DNA from: Tachypleus tridentatus
Taxonomy: Eukaryota > Arthropoda > Merostomata > Xiphosura > Limulidae
Length of the DNA: 64,000 bases
Direction: 5' to 3'
Assembly (NCBI RefSeq): GCF_004210375.1
Contig: NW_027467782.1
Span: forward strand, 24,345,276 to 24,409,275
A program made the translations under genes and the position numbers. Below are positions 46,970 to 61,000 of this stretch, in pieces (position 1 is the first letter of the stretch; every line of letters starts with the position of its first letter). The notes beneath the pieces are model-generated. The model was not told where the DNA came from and searched no databases. It saw only the letters and a program-made list of their open reading frames with translations.

Positions 46970-49900
46970 GCTATTACACATGACTTGGTATTTATGCCCC
47001 TCAGTGTGGATTCCTGTGCATGGTGAGGGGACCTCTTAGAAAAGGTTCTGTACTTTCAGTTTACCTCTTCTGGGATCTAAACATCCACCTGCGTGTTTGT
47101 CGTGTGTGGTGACCCACGAAGGGGAGGAGAGGATCCTGCTGGTTGAGATGTCAAACTCCAACACACCATTTTGGCCTTGAATTCCTGTAGATGGGCAGTC
47201 TTGAAGTGGCCCCCAAGATCAATTGGCTAGTCTGTTTGGGCCAGGGTCAACTGAGTGCCAATGTAGGACATCCTCCATGAGTGTAGTGGATATTATGTCT
47301 GATACTGATGTTCAGGTATAGTGCTCATGAAACCCTGGTGTCACTGCAGTGACCTTACATGGCACTGTAGTGCATCCCCTCATAGGGCCCCATGGTGGGT
47401 GGGGTCAGTGGGCACCTAAATATTCTTTTTTTATTATGGATACCCCTCAAATAAAAAAAATGAACATGCATGACAGCATAGAGAAAAATCCAACTACTGG
47501 AAAACGACCACATATTGATGATCTGTATGGTCAAACTCACAACTTGGATCTGTCCTGCAATTTTTAATTATACATTCTTCTACTGGAAAGCCCTTAGGAC
47601 AGATGTCTCCATTTTTTATTCAGAAGGGTTTAGAGGGACTTGCTGACTCTCTTAAATCAGTAAAAAATTTATGGTTTGGGGACATTTTAGTGGAAACAGC
47701 TTCATGACAACATTTCAAACTCCTTGAAATCGAAGGCCTTTGGAGATATACCCATTGAGGTGACTCATCATTCTACTTTGAATTCTTCCAGAGGAGTTAT
47801 AGTTGAGAGGGATTTAAAGACCATTCCAGAGTCTGAGATCCTCTCAGGTTTCACCAGCCAAGGTGTTACAGCTGCTCATTGAATTTTTACTCATACATAC
47901 AGGATTATGGAGCCGACAGATGTTCTAATATTAACATTTACAACATCACGTCCTCCTACCAAAATGAAGGCAGGATATCTGAATTGTAAGGTACAGCCTT
48001 ATATCCCTAACCCTGTTAGATATTTTCATTTTCATCGATTTGGTCATTTGAAAACATCTTACCATGGTTCCTTGACATGTGCCCTTTGTGCTGGTAAAGA
48101 CCATGATGCTTTTGAATGCCAACTAGAACTACATTGTATTAACTGTAATGGTCCACATCCTTCCAATTTCACTTCTTGTCCTAAATGGGTGGAAGAGAAA
48201 GAAATACAACGTCTGAAGGCAGTTAACAATATTACTTATCCAGAGGCTTAAAAATTACTCTTCACAATTCCATCTTGGACTTATGTTGCTGCAGTCCATT
48301 CCACTACTACAGCAGGAGTCCAGACAGACTTTTCCATGTCTCCTACAGAATCCTTAATAGCACACCTTAATCTAGTACCCTACAAAATCAACAAAGTTAA
48401 TGAATTAGTATCTACTTCTATATCTGTCCATTCCACATCTTCCAGTCATTGCCAAACTTCACCTTGTTCAAGTCCAGGTGTTTCCATTTGGTTTTCCTCT
48501 CTTGACACCCCATAAATTAAAAAACCCATTTGTTCATGTCCTCAATCACTGGAACTTGTGTCTACAAACTCTGACCTGCCTACTCGATCCAGAGCAGGAT
48601 CATTAGAGGGTGACCGACCAACACCCAGTAAAGAAAAAAGCATGGTAGCAAGCAGAAGGTCTCTGTGCCATATTCTCCTCCAAAATAAATAAAAATGGCC
48701 ACGCTAATCCAATGGAACTGTTGAGGTTTTCCACCAAATGAGAATGACATCAAGGATTTGACTGACTTTTATTATCCCAAATGTCTTTCTTTACAGGAAA
48801 CATTTTTAAAACCTACTAATACAGTCACAATTTGACAATACTCCTTATACCAAAATAACAGGTCATATGTAGGACAAGGACATGAAGTAGCACTGCTGGT
48901 TGATCAACATGTGTTCACCCAGTCCTTGTTTTTGAAGACGCCCTTGTAGGCTGTAGCCATCCATATCTCCTTAGGTCATATTATCACTGTTTGCTTTCTG
49001 TACCTTACTCCTGGAATACATTATCATCCCTCAGACTTTGATGCCTTAATTGAGTTCAGTTGTAGCACACAGAATCCCCTACAGTTTCTGTGTTCACTGC
49101 TGAATTATATGCCATTTCTCTTGCCCTGAATCATATTGAAACTATACAATACATGAATTGTACAATCTATACTGATTCACTCAGAACATGAGATATATTC
49201 AGCAGCAGCTGCAGAATGCCCTCAATTGTTCACTGAAGTGGACCACAGCAAAGGACTTTACCTTCTCTCTCTCCAAAACTGTTTGCATGCACTTTTGCTG
49301 TCAATGGGATATTCACCCTGATCCTCAACTCCATATAGGTGAAGTTGTGCTGCCTGTGGTCTCTGAGACTAAGTTCTCGGGGCTTATCTTTGACCGTAAG
49401 CTGACTTTTATACCACACATCAAGCAGCTATGGGTCAAATGTACAAGAGCACTGAACATCCTCTGTGTCCTCTCTACCACCACTGGGGAAGCGGATTGAC
49501 ATTCTATGCTAAAGATATATCGTGTTCTTATTCGATCGAAACTCAACCAGGGATCACTGGTCTATGGCTCTACCAGACCATCGGCCTTAATGGTGCTAGA
49601 CTCTATTCATCATCAAGGACTTCAGCTCTGCACTGGGGCTTTCTGCACTTCCCCAGTTCAGAGCTTATACATAGTCTCATGAACCTTCTCTGCACCTCTA
49701 CCATTTGCAGTTGTCTTTACTGTATGCTTTGAAACTTCATTCCTTACCAAAGCATCCCACCTGGGGTTGTGTTTTCATTCCTTGATGGGCCATACTTTTC
49801 AGACCAAACAGTCTGCCATTGCTCTTTTTGGTCTTTGTATCAAGGTGCAGTTGGATAAATTGGGTCTGTCCTTGGATAACATTGCTGTATCTGCTGGTCA

Positions 49901-51262
49901 GCCCATCCCACCATGGCTTCTTGCAGTCCCCAATTGTGAACTATCTTAAAGTCATCTGAGAAAAGTAGACAAACCTGATTGGAAATACTCTCTGCTATTT
50001 GCTCAACACCTTTTGAACCATCTTTCCATTCCTATTTATACAGATAGTTCGAAATCAGATGACTGTGTGGACTCTGCCATGGTTTGTTGTGGTTTGGTGG
50101 TTACGCACAGAATCCCCTCTACAACTTCTATGTTCACTGCTGAACTGTATGCCATTTCTCTTGCCCTGGATCACATAGAAGCTAAGCAGTACTCGAACTG
50201 CATGATTCATACTGATTCATTTAGTTCTCTGCTGGCCATGGAATTGCTTCACATTGGTTCACACCCTGTTGTTACCAATATTCAAAACCGACTGGCCCAT
50301 TTCTCTTTAACATCTACTTCTATCCAGTTTTTTTGGATGCCGGCCCATGATGTTATTTGCAGGAACGAGCTTACCGACACTGCAGCTAAGTTTATCTGCT
50401 CTGGCACTCACACCACTGTACCTATTTTATACATGGACTAGGGTCCTGTATTCAAGGTTTGGCTCCATGCCAGTTGGCAGTTGACTTGGAGTGAGCAATG
50501 CAAAAACAAGCTTTTCCAAATAAAACTCCATATTGGACTTTGGCCATCTTGTTACCATAAGGATAGGAAGGAGGAAGTTGTTCTAACTAGACTACGCTTT
50601 GGTCACAATTTTTTAACTCATTGATTTCTTTTATCTGGAACTGATTGACCAATGTGTAGTTTGTGTAAAACTCAGATCACAATAAGCCACTTTTTACTTT
50701 CTTGTCATCATTATGATGTACAACGACGGCACTATTTTAAGCATGTTCTGTCCCAAGGTTTGTTAGTAACATTAGACAGTGTTATTGGTAATGGTAACAC
50801 TGTCCAACTTGGTAAAGTTTTTAGTTTTTTAAAGGCTATTTATCTTTTAATGCCATTTAAGTTTTTAATTTATACTTTACACCTTTTTAATGTGGCTCCC
50901 TTTTAAAGATCACAGTTCATTTAGTTCAATTTGAAATTAGAAACTGACCATAACATTAAGTAACTCGAAACCAGGACTGGAAAGGCCAACTTCAGGTGAC
51001 TGACGGTGGTTTTTGTAGTTACCTGTTAGTCTTCCTGGCGAGTCCATTACAATTTGAATTACTGTAGTTTTTCTCTTGATGTTGCAGATTAGATCTAAAC
51101 ATTGGTTTTATGCTATTTATTTATTTATTTTTTAACTTTGTTTTGTTTTACCTTAATTTCCTTTTATGAATTTTACTGAAGTTACTTTTACCTTTTTACT
51201 GGACATTTGGTGCAGGTAGCCTCTCTGCTTTGTGCCATAAAACACTAAATCAACCAAGCAAC
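46970..51262 (+). mobile_element. I-like LINE, gag and RNase H, decayed
   Basis: A GC-richer leader (46990-47435) precedes an ORF1 start at 47436 (MDTPQIKKMN). ORF1, frame-shifted, has zinc-knuckle-like CALCAGKDHDAFEC and CINCNGPHPSNFTSC (47907-48251). ORF2 starts near 48696 with an endonuclease (IQWNC.GF, LQETFLKPTN) but soon breaks. RT thumb follows (49188-49500), then RNase H (IYTDSSKSDDCVDSAM, TAELYAISLALDH, IHTDSFSSLLA) and a zinc-knuckle-like MCSLCKTQITISHFLLSCHH end. The RT catalytic core is missing. The 3' end at 51201-51262 is discussed in findings. Confidence 0.8.
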
Positions 51263-52165
51263 CATTCAGCTGTCTATTGGCCCTGACATCATTCCATGTT
51301 AGTTACTATCCTATTCTTATCAATATGCAAAACAAACTGGCCCATCTCTCCCTATCATCTATCTCTGTGCAGTTTTTTTGGATACCAGCTCATGTTGGTA
51401 TTCATGGGAATGAGCTAGCTGACAGTGGCAAAGTCCATCTGCTTTGGCTCTGTCACCACCATACCTGTTCCATACGTGGACTATGGTCCAGTTATCAAAA
51501 CCCAACTGTACACCAATTGTCAGTCAACCTGGGTGAGCAATGAAATAATAAGCTTTTTGAAATCAAGTCTTTTTTAGCTCTTTGGCCATCCTGTTTCTGT
51601 AAAGATCGAAGGGAGGAAGTTGTTTTCACTAGGCTATGCATAGGTCACAGTTTTATAACTTACCACTTCCTTTTATCTGGTACTGATGCACCAATGTGTG
51701 GTCCGTGTGGCACTCAGGTCACAGACATACATATTTTATCATCATGCCGTTGTTACAACCAAGAACGATGATGCCATTTCCAACATATTTTTAAGGTAGG
51801 TTTGCCCTTGACATTAGCCAATGTCATATTTGATACTGACTGCCTCACTCATGTTTCTACATTTTAAGAACCATTGGCATTTTAACTTAATTTGAGGTTT
51901 TTCTTGGACTATATACTGTTTTAGCATGATATCTTTTACACATTTTAATTTTATTTTGACCTGAACCCAGGACTGGAAAGGCCAACTTCAGGTGACTGAC
52001 AGCAAGTTTGAACTTCATGCTTCAGTCTTCCTGGCAGGTCTTAATTTTACACATTTTTGTATTTTTACCTTAATTTCCATATACCACTGTAGTATTCTAC
52101 ATCTTGTTTGGCACAGATAGCCTAGTAGCTTCATGCCAATAAACATGAAATACCTACCTACTTTG
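51263..52165 (+). mobile_element. I-like LINE, second 3' copy
   Basis: Starts within RNase H (NKLAHLSLSSISVQFFWIPA, HVGIHGNELADS) and ends with the same 3' untranslated sequence (ccaggactggaaaggccaac at about 51966) and tail (cacagatagcctagtagctt). It lies directly after the first copy, so 5' truncation is likely. Confidence 0.8.
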
Positions 52166-53029
52166 TATTTATTGGTCAAAATGTAGTATTTATACATGTA
52201 TACTCAAGTAGATTAAATGACATCATGTGCTGGGATACGTTGTTTAAAGGACCGACACACTGAGAAAGTGTCTAAATTATTAAAACTGTAAGAAACATAT
52301 TTTCCAAAACATAGTTATCTACTCTCAGATTACAGTTATTAATCAACTGCCATGGTTTCTTCTTTTGCCCATCTTAGCTTTGGTCTGATTTTTCTCATTT
52401 GCTCTTGTCTTTTATACCCTACTTAGTTGTTCTTGGCAAATTGTGTCTTGTGACACTTTCCACCTGCATCAATATGCATTGTATTCTAGTATTGTACATA
52501 AGCATCTCATTCAGATAATGTTATCAATTTTTCTTAACAGAGTGTGTAATAATAGATTTCTCTGTACTGCAGTCATTGGAAATATTTTGAATGTTCTTCC
52601 TTTCATTTATTCTGTTGACTTCTCAGGAGGCCACTTTGGGATAAGCTGCTTCTGACTACTTTTCTTTAGTTGATATATTGAGTGTTTTATGTTTTGAGTC
52701 TGCATTTTACTAGATGCTAAAAGGTCTGGCGGCAAATGCTTTTTTTTTTTTTTACACCCACTGACATTATGGTTCATATAGAGAGGTTTAATCCTCAATT
52801 ATATGAAGGAAGATCTATACCTTGTTCACCATGGTTATCTGAACTACTTGAATTAGTCTACAAACTGCCAGGTAGAAGCATATTCTAACTGAAAAAAACA
52901 AAACAAAAAAACTTCTGAGCTTGGAAATGTGGAGTTCTGGATTGGAGTCTGTAGTTAACTTGATTATATTACAACTCTATAGGATTTCTCTTGTCTGAAA
53001 TATAATCTCAAATTATTTACTACTCCTCT
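52166..53029. other. Intronic non-coding
   Basis: T run at 52739-52753. No gene recognised. Confidence 0.4.
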
Positions 53030-53800
53030 ATACGTTGTTAGAAAGATTGTCAGGATCACCATGTTCGCAGATGGACAATTTTTAGCATGCACAGTGGTTC
53101 AGTTGTCTACTTCTACATCTACCCATGTTATTGTAGGCATCTTACTATTCCTTGGTCCTGCAAGGGATCATATCTCCATCCCTATTTAAGGATCCCATCA
53201 TCAGCCCCTTGGTCCACTGGTGCCCAGAGTAGCTCTGTCTGTATCCAAGGATTCTGCTGCTTGTTTGGAATGCTGCCAGCAGATTTAGTGACTGTTGTAT
53301 GACTTTGGGGTCTGTTGGGTTTTCTCTGAGAATGTTTAGATATATGGTGAGCCTTACCATTGATCTATGGGCACTATATGTCCTCGAGTCAGAATTAGTC
53401 ATTCAATTCATATCTTCACCAGCAAGATGCACACAAACTAGTGTTTCTGTCTCCTGCTTATCCTCAAATTTCAGAACTTCATTTTAGGGCTGTCAGAGTT
53501 TGGTTGATCTAGGGGTAGAGAGAGAGGGTTGTACCAGTTCTTCTGGGGTTTCATTCCTGTCAATTTATTCAGCTGAAGAAAACGGGAACTGTTGTACATT
53601 CATTAATCTTTCTGATCTATATCATTTCTTGGATTATCCAAGGTTTGAAAGTGACTCATTTCTAACTCTGAATTGGCATTTTTTTTACAAGGATTGTGGA
53701 TGTCCAAGTTCACAACTTTTAGAAACATCTAAGGCTTTATTATTGGATGAGAGGCATCTCTTCTTGCTTTAACTCCATGTGTTGTCACTCTGAATATTTT
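53030..53800 (+). pseudogene. Possible DIRS RT fragment
   Basis: A weak match: INLSDLYHFLDYPRFESDSF resembles the start of DIRS RT ('LS.LN.FL..P.F.M.S'). The region is GC-richer than its flanks, like the other DIRS copies. No catalytic motif is visible. Confidence 0.35.
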
Positions 53801-55552
53801 TCATCACATATCTTAGTTGTGCTCAGCCTGTGAAACAGGAAGTTTGATTCTTGCTCACCCTTCCTGTCTTATGGTACTGATGGTTCTTTCTCTTTTGGCA
53901 TTGTGGGCCTCACTCAAATCCCTCATGCCTTTGGGACAAGGTCATAAGACATACCTTCAATGGCCCTTATGTGACCACTGAATCATGAAGAATGATTCAC
54001 TGGATTCTATAGTTTCCTTATTCAGGATCATTCTCTTCAGTCTCAAGGGGTAGTTAGATAAGAAAAAATGCAAAGCTATGGGTTCATCTGCCACCACCTT
54101 GCACAGAGAGCTTTCTTTTCCCAATTGCCTAGCTACAGGGATGGAGTACATTAACAAAAGCTTTATGGTAAACATAGTTGCATTAAATCCACTCTTTTTC
54201 CATTGTCTTAATAACAAGTAACCCTCTCCCAAAAAATAAATATAATAAGGCAAAAGTACCTTTGAAAATTGATGTCTGCTTTTGCATATGATGTCAGTTT
54301 GTTAAGTGAGTGATTTCCTTCTCTAGAATTTATCCTACTACACAAATAAGTCCAACTAGCCTATAATTTCTTTAGTAACTATTTACAGTTTATTTAAGAA
54401 TAGGTGTCAAGTTGGCAAACTTCCATTCCACTGTCTGTTGAACTATCAAAAGTTAAAGAGCAGTGCTTGCATATCTGATCTTTTACCTTCTTTTAAACTG
54501 TGGGGAATCTTAGCTGGTTCTGATGTATTATTTGTTTTTTAATCTCTCATGTTTTTTATTTATCATAATGGAAATAACATCTTCATGACTCAAATCAGTT
54601 TCACTATTTCCCTTATAATTTCATAATTTGGAATATTGTTAATATAATTTGTTGTGAAAACAGAGAAGAAACACTGAAAAGCATAACCACCTCATAGTAT
54701 TCTAAATGTCCTTGTCATCCAAAATAATGTCAGATAAGAACTCGTTATATCACTGTGTATTAAAGTTATTTTATGTACTCACATTAGTGGTTGGTTTGAT
54801 AAAGAAAAAACCATCCTGAACAACTGCATCTCTTCCATTTCTGTTTTGAATGAAAACAGGCTACAGTTCATTCTTTCTATAAAGAACCACCTTATTCCTA
54901 TTTTAAAAAAGTATTGTTTCTAAATAATTTATAACCTATAATTTCAAAATATATCCTGTTATCAGTACTCTGTAAACTTTACCTTATTCTTCAATGTAAC
55001 ACATGTATATTTAAACCTGACAAAGCTTTAAGATTTGAATTTGCATTCAGTAATTTTTTTTTTCTTTCAGGCTTCACGCAGTGGTTACTTTCTCAATTGA
55101 TATGCTTATTAACTTTCCCATAACTGAGAGAACTTCATAATAGCTGTGTTCAACTATGAGCTTCAATTTTAGGAACAGTAAAACTTGGAGATCTTGTTTC
55201 ATTTAGTCATTTGTGCCAGTCATTTATTCAGTTAACTGTAGGTAGGTACTGCCTTGGTAAGTTTAGGTACATTAGTGCTACTTTAACTATATTTTGATTT
55301 TATGGTACTTCAGTTTTTACGAACTGAACAGTTTTATTGTATTTATACATAGCTTTTTAAATGTTACTGTAATAAACGCACAGAACTAATTTCAAGATAG
55401 TAATATATATTTTAATAGTTAACAGTCTATAATACACACTGAGAAACAAACAATATGAATTTTCACAGCACTAATGACCAGATGTTAATATATTTTAAAA
55501 TAAATAATAGTGAGAAACAACTTGAAAAATTTGAGTAAGTACAGAAGTACAG
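53801..55552. other. Intronic non-coding
   Basis: No gene recognised. 55390-55500 carries diverged precursors of the minisatellite unit that follows. Confidence 0.4.
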
Positions 55553-56935
55553 TACACAGAACTGATGACAAGATAGTAATGTATGATGATAGTAAAAAAG
55601 TACAGAACTGATGACAAGATAGTAATGTATGATAATAGTAAAAGTACAGAACTGATGACAAGATAGTAATGTATGATGATAGTAAAAAAGTACAGAACTG
55701 ATGACAAGATAGTAATGTATGATGATAGTAAAAGTACAGAACTGATGATAAGATAGTAATGTATGATGATAGTAAAAAAAGTACAGAACTGATGATAAGA
55801 TAGTAATGTATGATGATAGTAAAAGTACAGAACTGATGATAAGATAGTAATGTATGATGATAGTAAAAGTACAGAACTGATGATAAGATAGTAATGTATG
55901 ATGATAGTAAAAAAGTACAGAACTGATGACAAGATAGTAATGTATGATGATAGTAAAATGATAGTACAGAACTGATGACAAGATAGTAATGTATGATGAT
56001 AGTAAAAAGTACAGAACTGATGATGATAGTAATGATAGTAAAAGTAAAAACTGTACAGAACTGATGACAAGATGATGATAATGTATGATGATAGTAAAAG
56101 TACAGAACTGATGACAAAAGTACAGAACTAGATAATAATGTATGATGATAGAGTAAAAAAGTACAGAACTGATGATAAGATAGTAATGTATGATGATAGT
56201 AAAAGTACAGAACTGATGACAAGATAGTAATGTATGATGATAGTAAAAGTACAGAACTGATGACAAGATAGTAATGTATGATGATAGTAAAAGTACAGAA
56301 CTGATGATAAGATAGTAATGTATGATGATAGTAAAAAAGTACAGAACTGATGATAAGATAGTAAAAGTACAGAATGATGATATAGTAAAAGTACAGAACT
56401 GATGACAAGATAGTAATGTATGATGATAGTAAAAGTACAGAACTGATGACAAGATAGTAATGTATGATGATAGTAAAAGTACAGAACTGATGACAAGATA
56501 GTAATGTATGATGATAGTAAAAATGACAACAGAACTGATGATGAAAGATAGTAATGTATGATGATAGTAAAAGTACAGAACTGATGACAAGATAGTAATG
56601 TATGATGATAGTAAAAAAAGTACAGAACTGATGACAAGATAGTAATGTATGATGATAGTAAAAAAGTACAGAACTGATGACAAGATAGTAATGTATGATG
56701 ATAGTAAAAAGTACAGAACTGATGACAAGATAGTAATGTATGATGATAGTAAAAAGTACAGAACTGATGACAAGATAGTAATGTATGATAATAGTAAAAA
56801 GTACAGAACTGATGACAAGATAGTAATGTATGATAATAGTAAAAGTACAGAACTGATGATAAGATAGTAAAATGATAGTAAAAGTACAGAACTGATGACA
56901 AGATAGTAATGTATGATGATAGTAAAAAGTACAGT
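55553..56935. repeat. About 45-bp minisatellite array, ~30 copies
   Basis: Tandem repeat with unit GTACAGAACTGATGACAAGA plus TAGTAATGTATGATGATAGT and 4-6 A. Copies vary mainly in A-run length and GACAAG/GATAAG. A few copies are shortened (near 56030, 56110, 56365). Probably intronic. Confidence 0.95.
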
Positions 56936-58049
56936 AAATACTAAGAAACAAAATTCTAGGCAGTATTTTATCAGATGTTCATGATAAAAAGAAAATAGTA
57001 CTTGTCATATTCAAATATTGGATGTTGCCAGGATACCAAAGAATAACATATATTATGTTTCAGTATTTGTGAATGAACACACAGTTACTTTTGATATTAC
57101 AGTGAATTAAAAGTATTTCACAAAACTGTGTGCACATTTTACTTTCTCCTGAAGGGTCCTAAAGGTATATGCCAGGTTTGGTAACAGTAAAGTACAGTAG
57201 TTATTATTTTATTGCCAGATAACAACTTGAATTTTTTAAAGTTTTAATTGATAGTTTTGTATTAATTGAATTTCTAAAGATGTATGAACATAAGAGTCAA
57301 ACTGTTTGAAGGATGTACAAAGTATCTTCCAGTCCATGTTATTTTTGATATTTGGCAATTGAACAAAGAACATCAGCTAAATGTTGCTATAATAAGTTTT
57401 AGAGCCATGACTATTTCCAGTATTTAAATATTTGTTTTCATCAAGTAATTCTTATACTAGTTGCAGTTTATATAACATAGACTTATTGCAGAATAGATTT
57501 TCCATCACTTAGAAGTAATTATTCTTGTGGGAAGGATGTTTTTAGATTATTGATGTCAAAAATAAAGAAAAAATGCAAGTGATGCAAATGTATAAATAAA
57601 CAATTTTTTTTAAAATGAAAACTGACAACCTGTTAATAATGCTGTAATTTGTTTCTAAATATGACTAGAAATAATTATAACTATTCAATTTTAATTAAAA
57701 AGTTTAGTTTCTATCACTTTGTTTTCCTATCAATCCTATTATAAGAAATAAAGATATGTTTTGATATTTCATGATTTTAACCAGAATGAACTAATTTTTT
57801 CTAAATGTATTAATGCTACCTCTACCAGACTATCACTACTCGTTTGGCAGTTTGTGAGTTCAAATGTGATCCTTTGTTTATTGCTACATATTTGACTGTT
57901 TTTTTTCACAAAGTAGTTATTTTTCAACTTGATTTATTAGTTAATTTAAGTAGCTTTATTTCTGAACACAAGTTTAGTTAAACATTTCTGTGCAGTACAT
58001 TCTCAGGTTAACCTTCTCACTTTTTTTGTTACAACAGCAATTAATATTT
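56936..58049. other. Intronic AT-rich
   Basis: No gene or repeat recognised. Confidence 0.4.
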
Positions 58050-61000
58050 TTCTCAGAGCCCCGGTGTGGGTTACCCCATGACAGATTTATTTGCTTCTAT
58101 ACATTGAAAGAATGAACATTCCGTGGTCCAACGTTTATCCCCAGATTCTGCCATGACTTCTACTGAAACAGCTGTGCCTGTGCTGTCTAACACATCTTTT
58201 ATTGTATTTTTCCACCTACAGAGTTTGCTGACCAGCTTCTTCTCAACCTGGGAAGTCTCCTTGGTCAAATTCAGTCTTCGTGAATTTTATGTCTAAGGTT
58301 TTTATTGTCATATCCTTGTCACCTCTTAATTTTCCACCTTATATTTCTACATTACATGAACAGTCTTCCTGGCCTATGTTTTTTTCTTCCCTTTCCTGGT
58401 ATTTCAATTATTGTTTATCTGTTGATCTCACAGTTACATGAGGTTATGGGTATGTTTTGCCCCCTAAGGTCTTTTGATTATTTCACCTTTTCCTTACATT
58501 GTATTGACTGTTTAGTTTTAGATCAACAGTTGCAAGATTACTTGTTGCCTATTTGGGGGGCAGCTCCCAAATCACATGTATATCTTCCACATGCTAGATA
58601 TCTTTTCTTGTTTCTTATGGTATCTTTCTTAGGTACACACTTCCTTTTAAGGCTCTCCACAGAAATTTTGTTGGGTGTTTCTAGAAATGCCTCTGTTCTT
58701 CTCTCATCCAATTTATCCTGTATCTTGTCCTTGACTCTGGCATTTGTTAAATGTATTCTTTGTTGTTGGGACTTTGTAGGTCATGATACCATGTTGGTTT
58801 GGTTCATTTATACTCAACTACTCTCAGGGTTTTGAATGTTGTCCTGTTTTGGAGATGTAACATATTGATACTGTTTAGGAAGTATTGAGTTTCAGGTGAT
58901 ATCAGTCCACTAATCATCGAGATTATCTGGTTTCACATGGTGATTCACTTTCCTTGTTAGCTAGTTCATCTTGCATAAAGGTGTACCCACACATGAGAAA
59001 CATATTCTGCAGTTGGTCTTCTATTAGGGGATTTTGTGCTGACAAACTTAACATGGCTTGTATGGGGTGCAAATTTCTCATTTGGCTTTTCAATCACAAG
59101 TCTTTGGTCTCTTTGCTTTTGGATATCAGACAGCTTTTAATTAATATCTTGTTTTCAATGCAGAATGGTTTTACTTCCACTGTTTTACTCTGCTAATGCA
59201 TTCCTTTTAGCTATGTCTCCCTCCTTGGCATTGTACCATTCTTATTGGGTTGTTCATGTGCTCCAACATTCACTTGATTTACCTCTGTTTGAACCATTTT
59301 CTCATGTTCTATGTTTCATCTTTCCTGTAAAACGTTTCCTTTCCTTAGCCAGTGGACATCAAAGGTGGGATTTGTTTGCAGTTGTTTCACATAAGCTTTA
59401 TCACCCTACCTATCTTCTCATTTATATGGATTGTTCTTTTCTCCCAAAGACCTCAGCAGCTTGGAAGGGCTGTTTTTTTTTTCTTCTGTTTTCTGTCTTT
59501 ACCCTAGACCAGATCTGGATAGGGTCCTGTGTCCAATCGGGATTCTTTGTTCTTATATAACCCATATTGCTCCATTCTGGGGTACACGTTCATGGCTCTT
59601 GGTCCCCTTGTAATCCTCCTTCTGTCATGATCTTTCACCTTTTATCCTTACCACTTGGATCTGCCTTGTGGTTTGATTGGCCTATTCTTCCCTACCTTCT
59701 TCCTTCCAGCCTTTTTTCCAGTTGTCCTTTCTTCAAATCTGACACTTCACTCTTTCCCTTGCTTCTCTTCTTCTTTGTCCAGTAGATGAGATTCTACAAT
59801 CTGGCATGTAGACCATTGCCTGTATGTTCATTTCTCACTATCTCTATCACATTGTGGCTTCCTTTTTATTGTAGGTTCATATAACACCTTGGTTGTGCTT
59901 CAGAATTTGGTGCAACTGTATCTGATAAGTTATTAATCATACTTTCATTTTTCAGGAGCCTTTACCTACTTTTTATCACATGGATCCTAACTAGCTAATC
60001 TTTAACTAAATCTGCTTTGTGTAACCATGTTAACTTGCATTTTATCTTTCATGGCTTCACAATGCTTAGCTTTTAGATAGGGTATTTCACAAGATCAATT
60101 ATAGGTGAATAACCTCGAAATTTTGCTTCATAAATTTTCCTATTCTGAACCGTACCACTCATGGACTTCAAAGGGATAGCTGCACATCCCTGTCATATTT
60201 TGACTGAATAAATCAGCAAAGTCTGCTTTCCAAAATAGGGTGTGGTGATCACACATTGCACTGTTACAGGTGATGATGCCCCTCCAGACTCTCCGATGCA
60301 TTCTCATCTCCCTTTTCTTGCAGTGGAGTCCTTACCACTTACCAGTCCCATGCCGATGTGGTAATTGATCATGGAGGCACTCTTCTGAATGGGTTTCACA
60401 CAAAGACAACTATAACCATTTAGTGCAGTGTAGAGTGGTAGTGTTTTGTGGATTTTTATGATGTAATATTCTCCATTTTGGAAAGATCATAATATCAGTA
60501 TGCATTCCACCCCTTTGACTGGAAGCCCTCATCCTATCTTCGTGTGGATGTTTGTACTCTTGGGTGTAGAGTGAACCAATCAACATAAGTCCTCACACAG
60601 GGTTTTGAATTGTCTCTCTTTCTTCTTCAGTTTTCTCCACCTGTATTGTGGGTCACAGTGGTAGTTTGTGGGATTGTTCCAGTTCTGTTCTTGGCTACCC
60701 CTCATTCTCTCTTCTTATGGAGATGTTATTGCCATTTAGATGGTCCCATCCTGTTTCATGATTGGGAATGTTGATTGCATGCAAAAGATATCCTTTTGAT
60801 GCTGGATGTTAAGTTAATGGACCAATAGCTCAGAGATAGTTATTGTGTCATACCTGGAACCTGAGAAGTGGAGTAGTGTGTAATACGTAAAGTGTTATTC
60901 TTATTCTTTTTTCATGCAGATGATAGTTCCATGCAAGGATCTTTTAAATATAGTTGATTTACTGAGTACAGTCTTTTGCACCCTAGACCCAGGTATGCAT

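Noticed and set aside
55553-56935. CRISPR-like array
   Set aside because: No spacers: units are contiguous near-identical repeats, and the genome is animal.
55553-56935. Hammerhead core in the minisatellite (CTGATGA)
   Set aside because: CTGATGA occurs in every unit but no following stem II with GAAA is present.
55463-56951. Long minus-strand open frames (up to 488 codons) rich in SSVLYF and HHTLLSC
   Set aside because: They are translations of the 45-bp minisatellite in every frame; repeat units lack stops on the minus strand by chance.
58071-58268. Minus-strand ORF MTKETSQVEKKLVSK...
   Set aside because: No domain recognised and it lies antisense to the DIRS-like block; kept out for lack of support.
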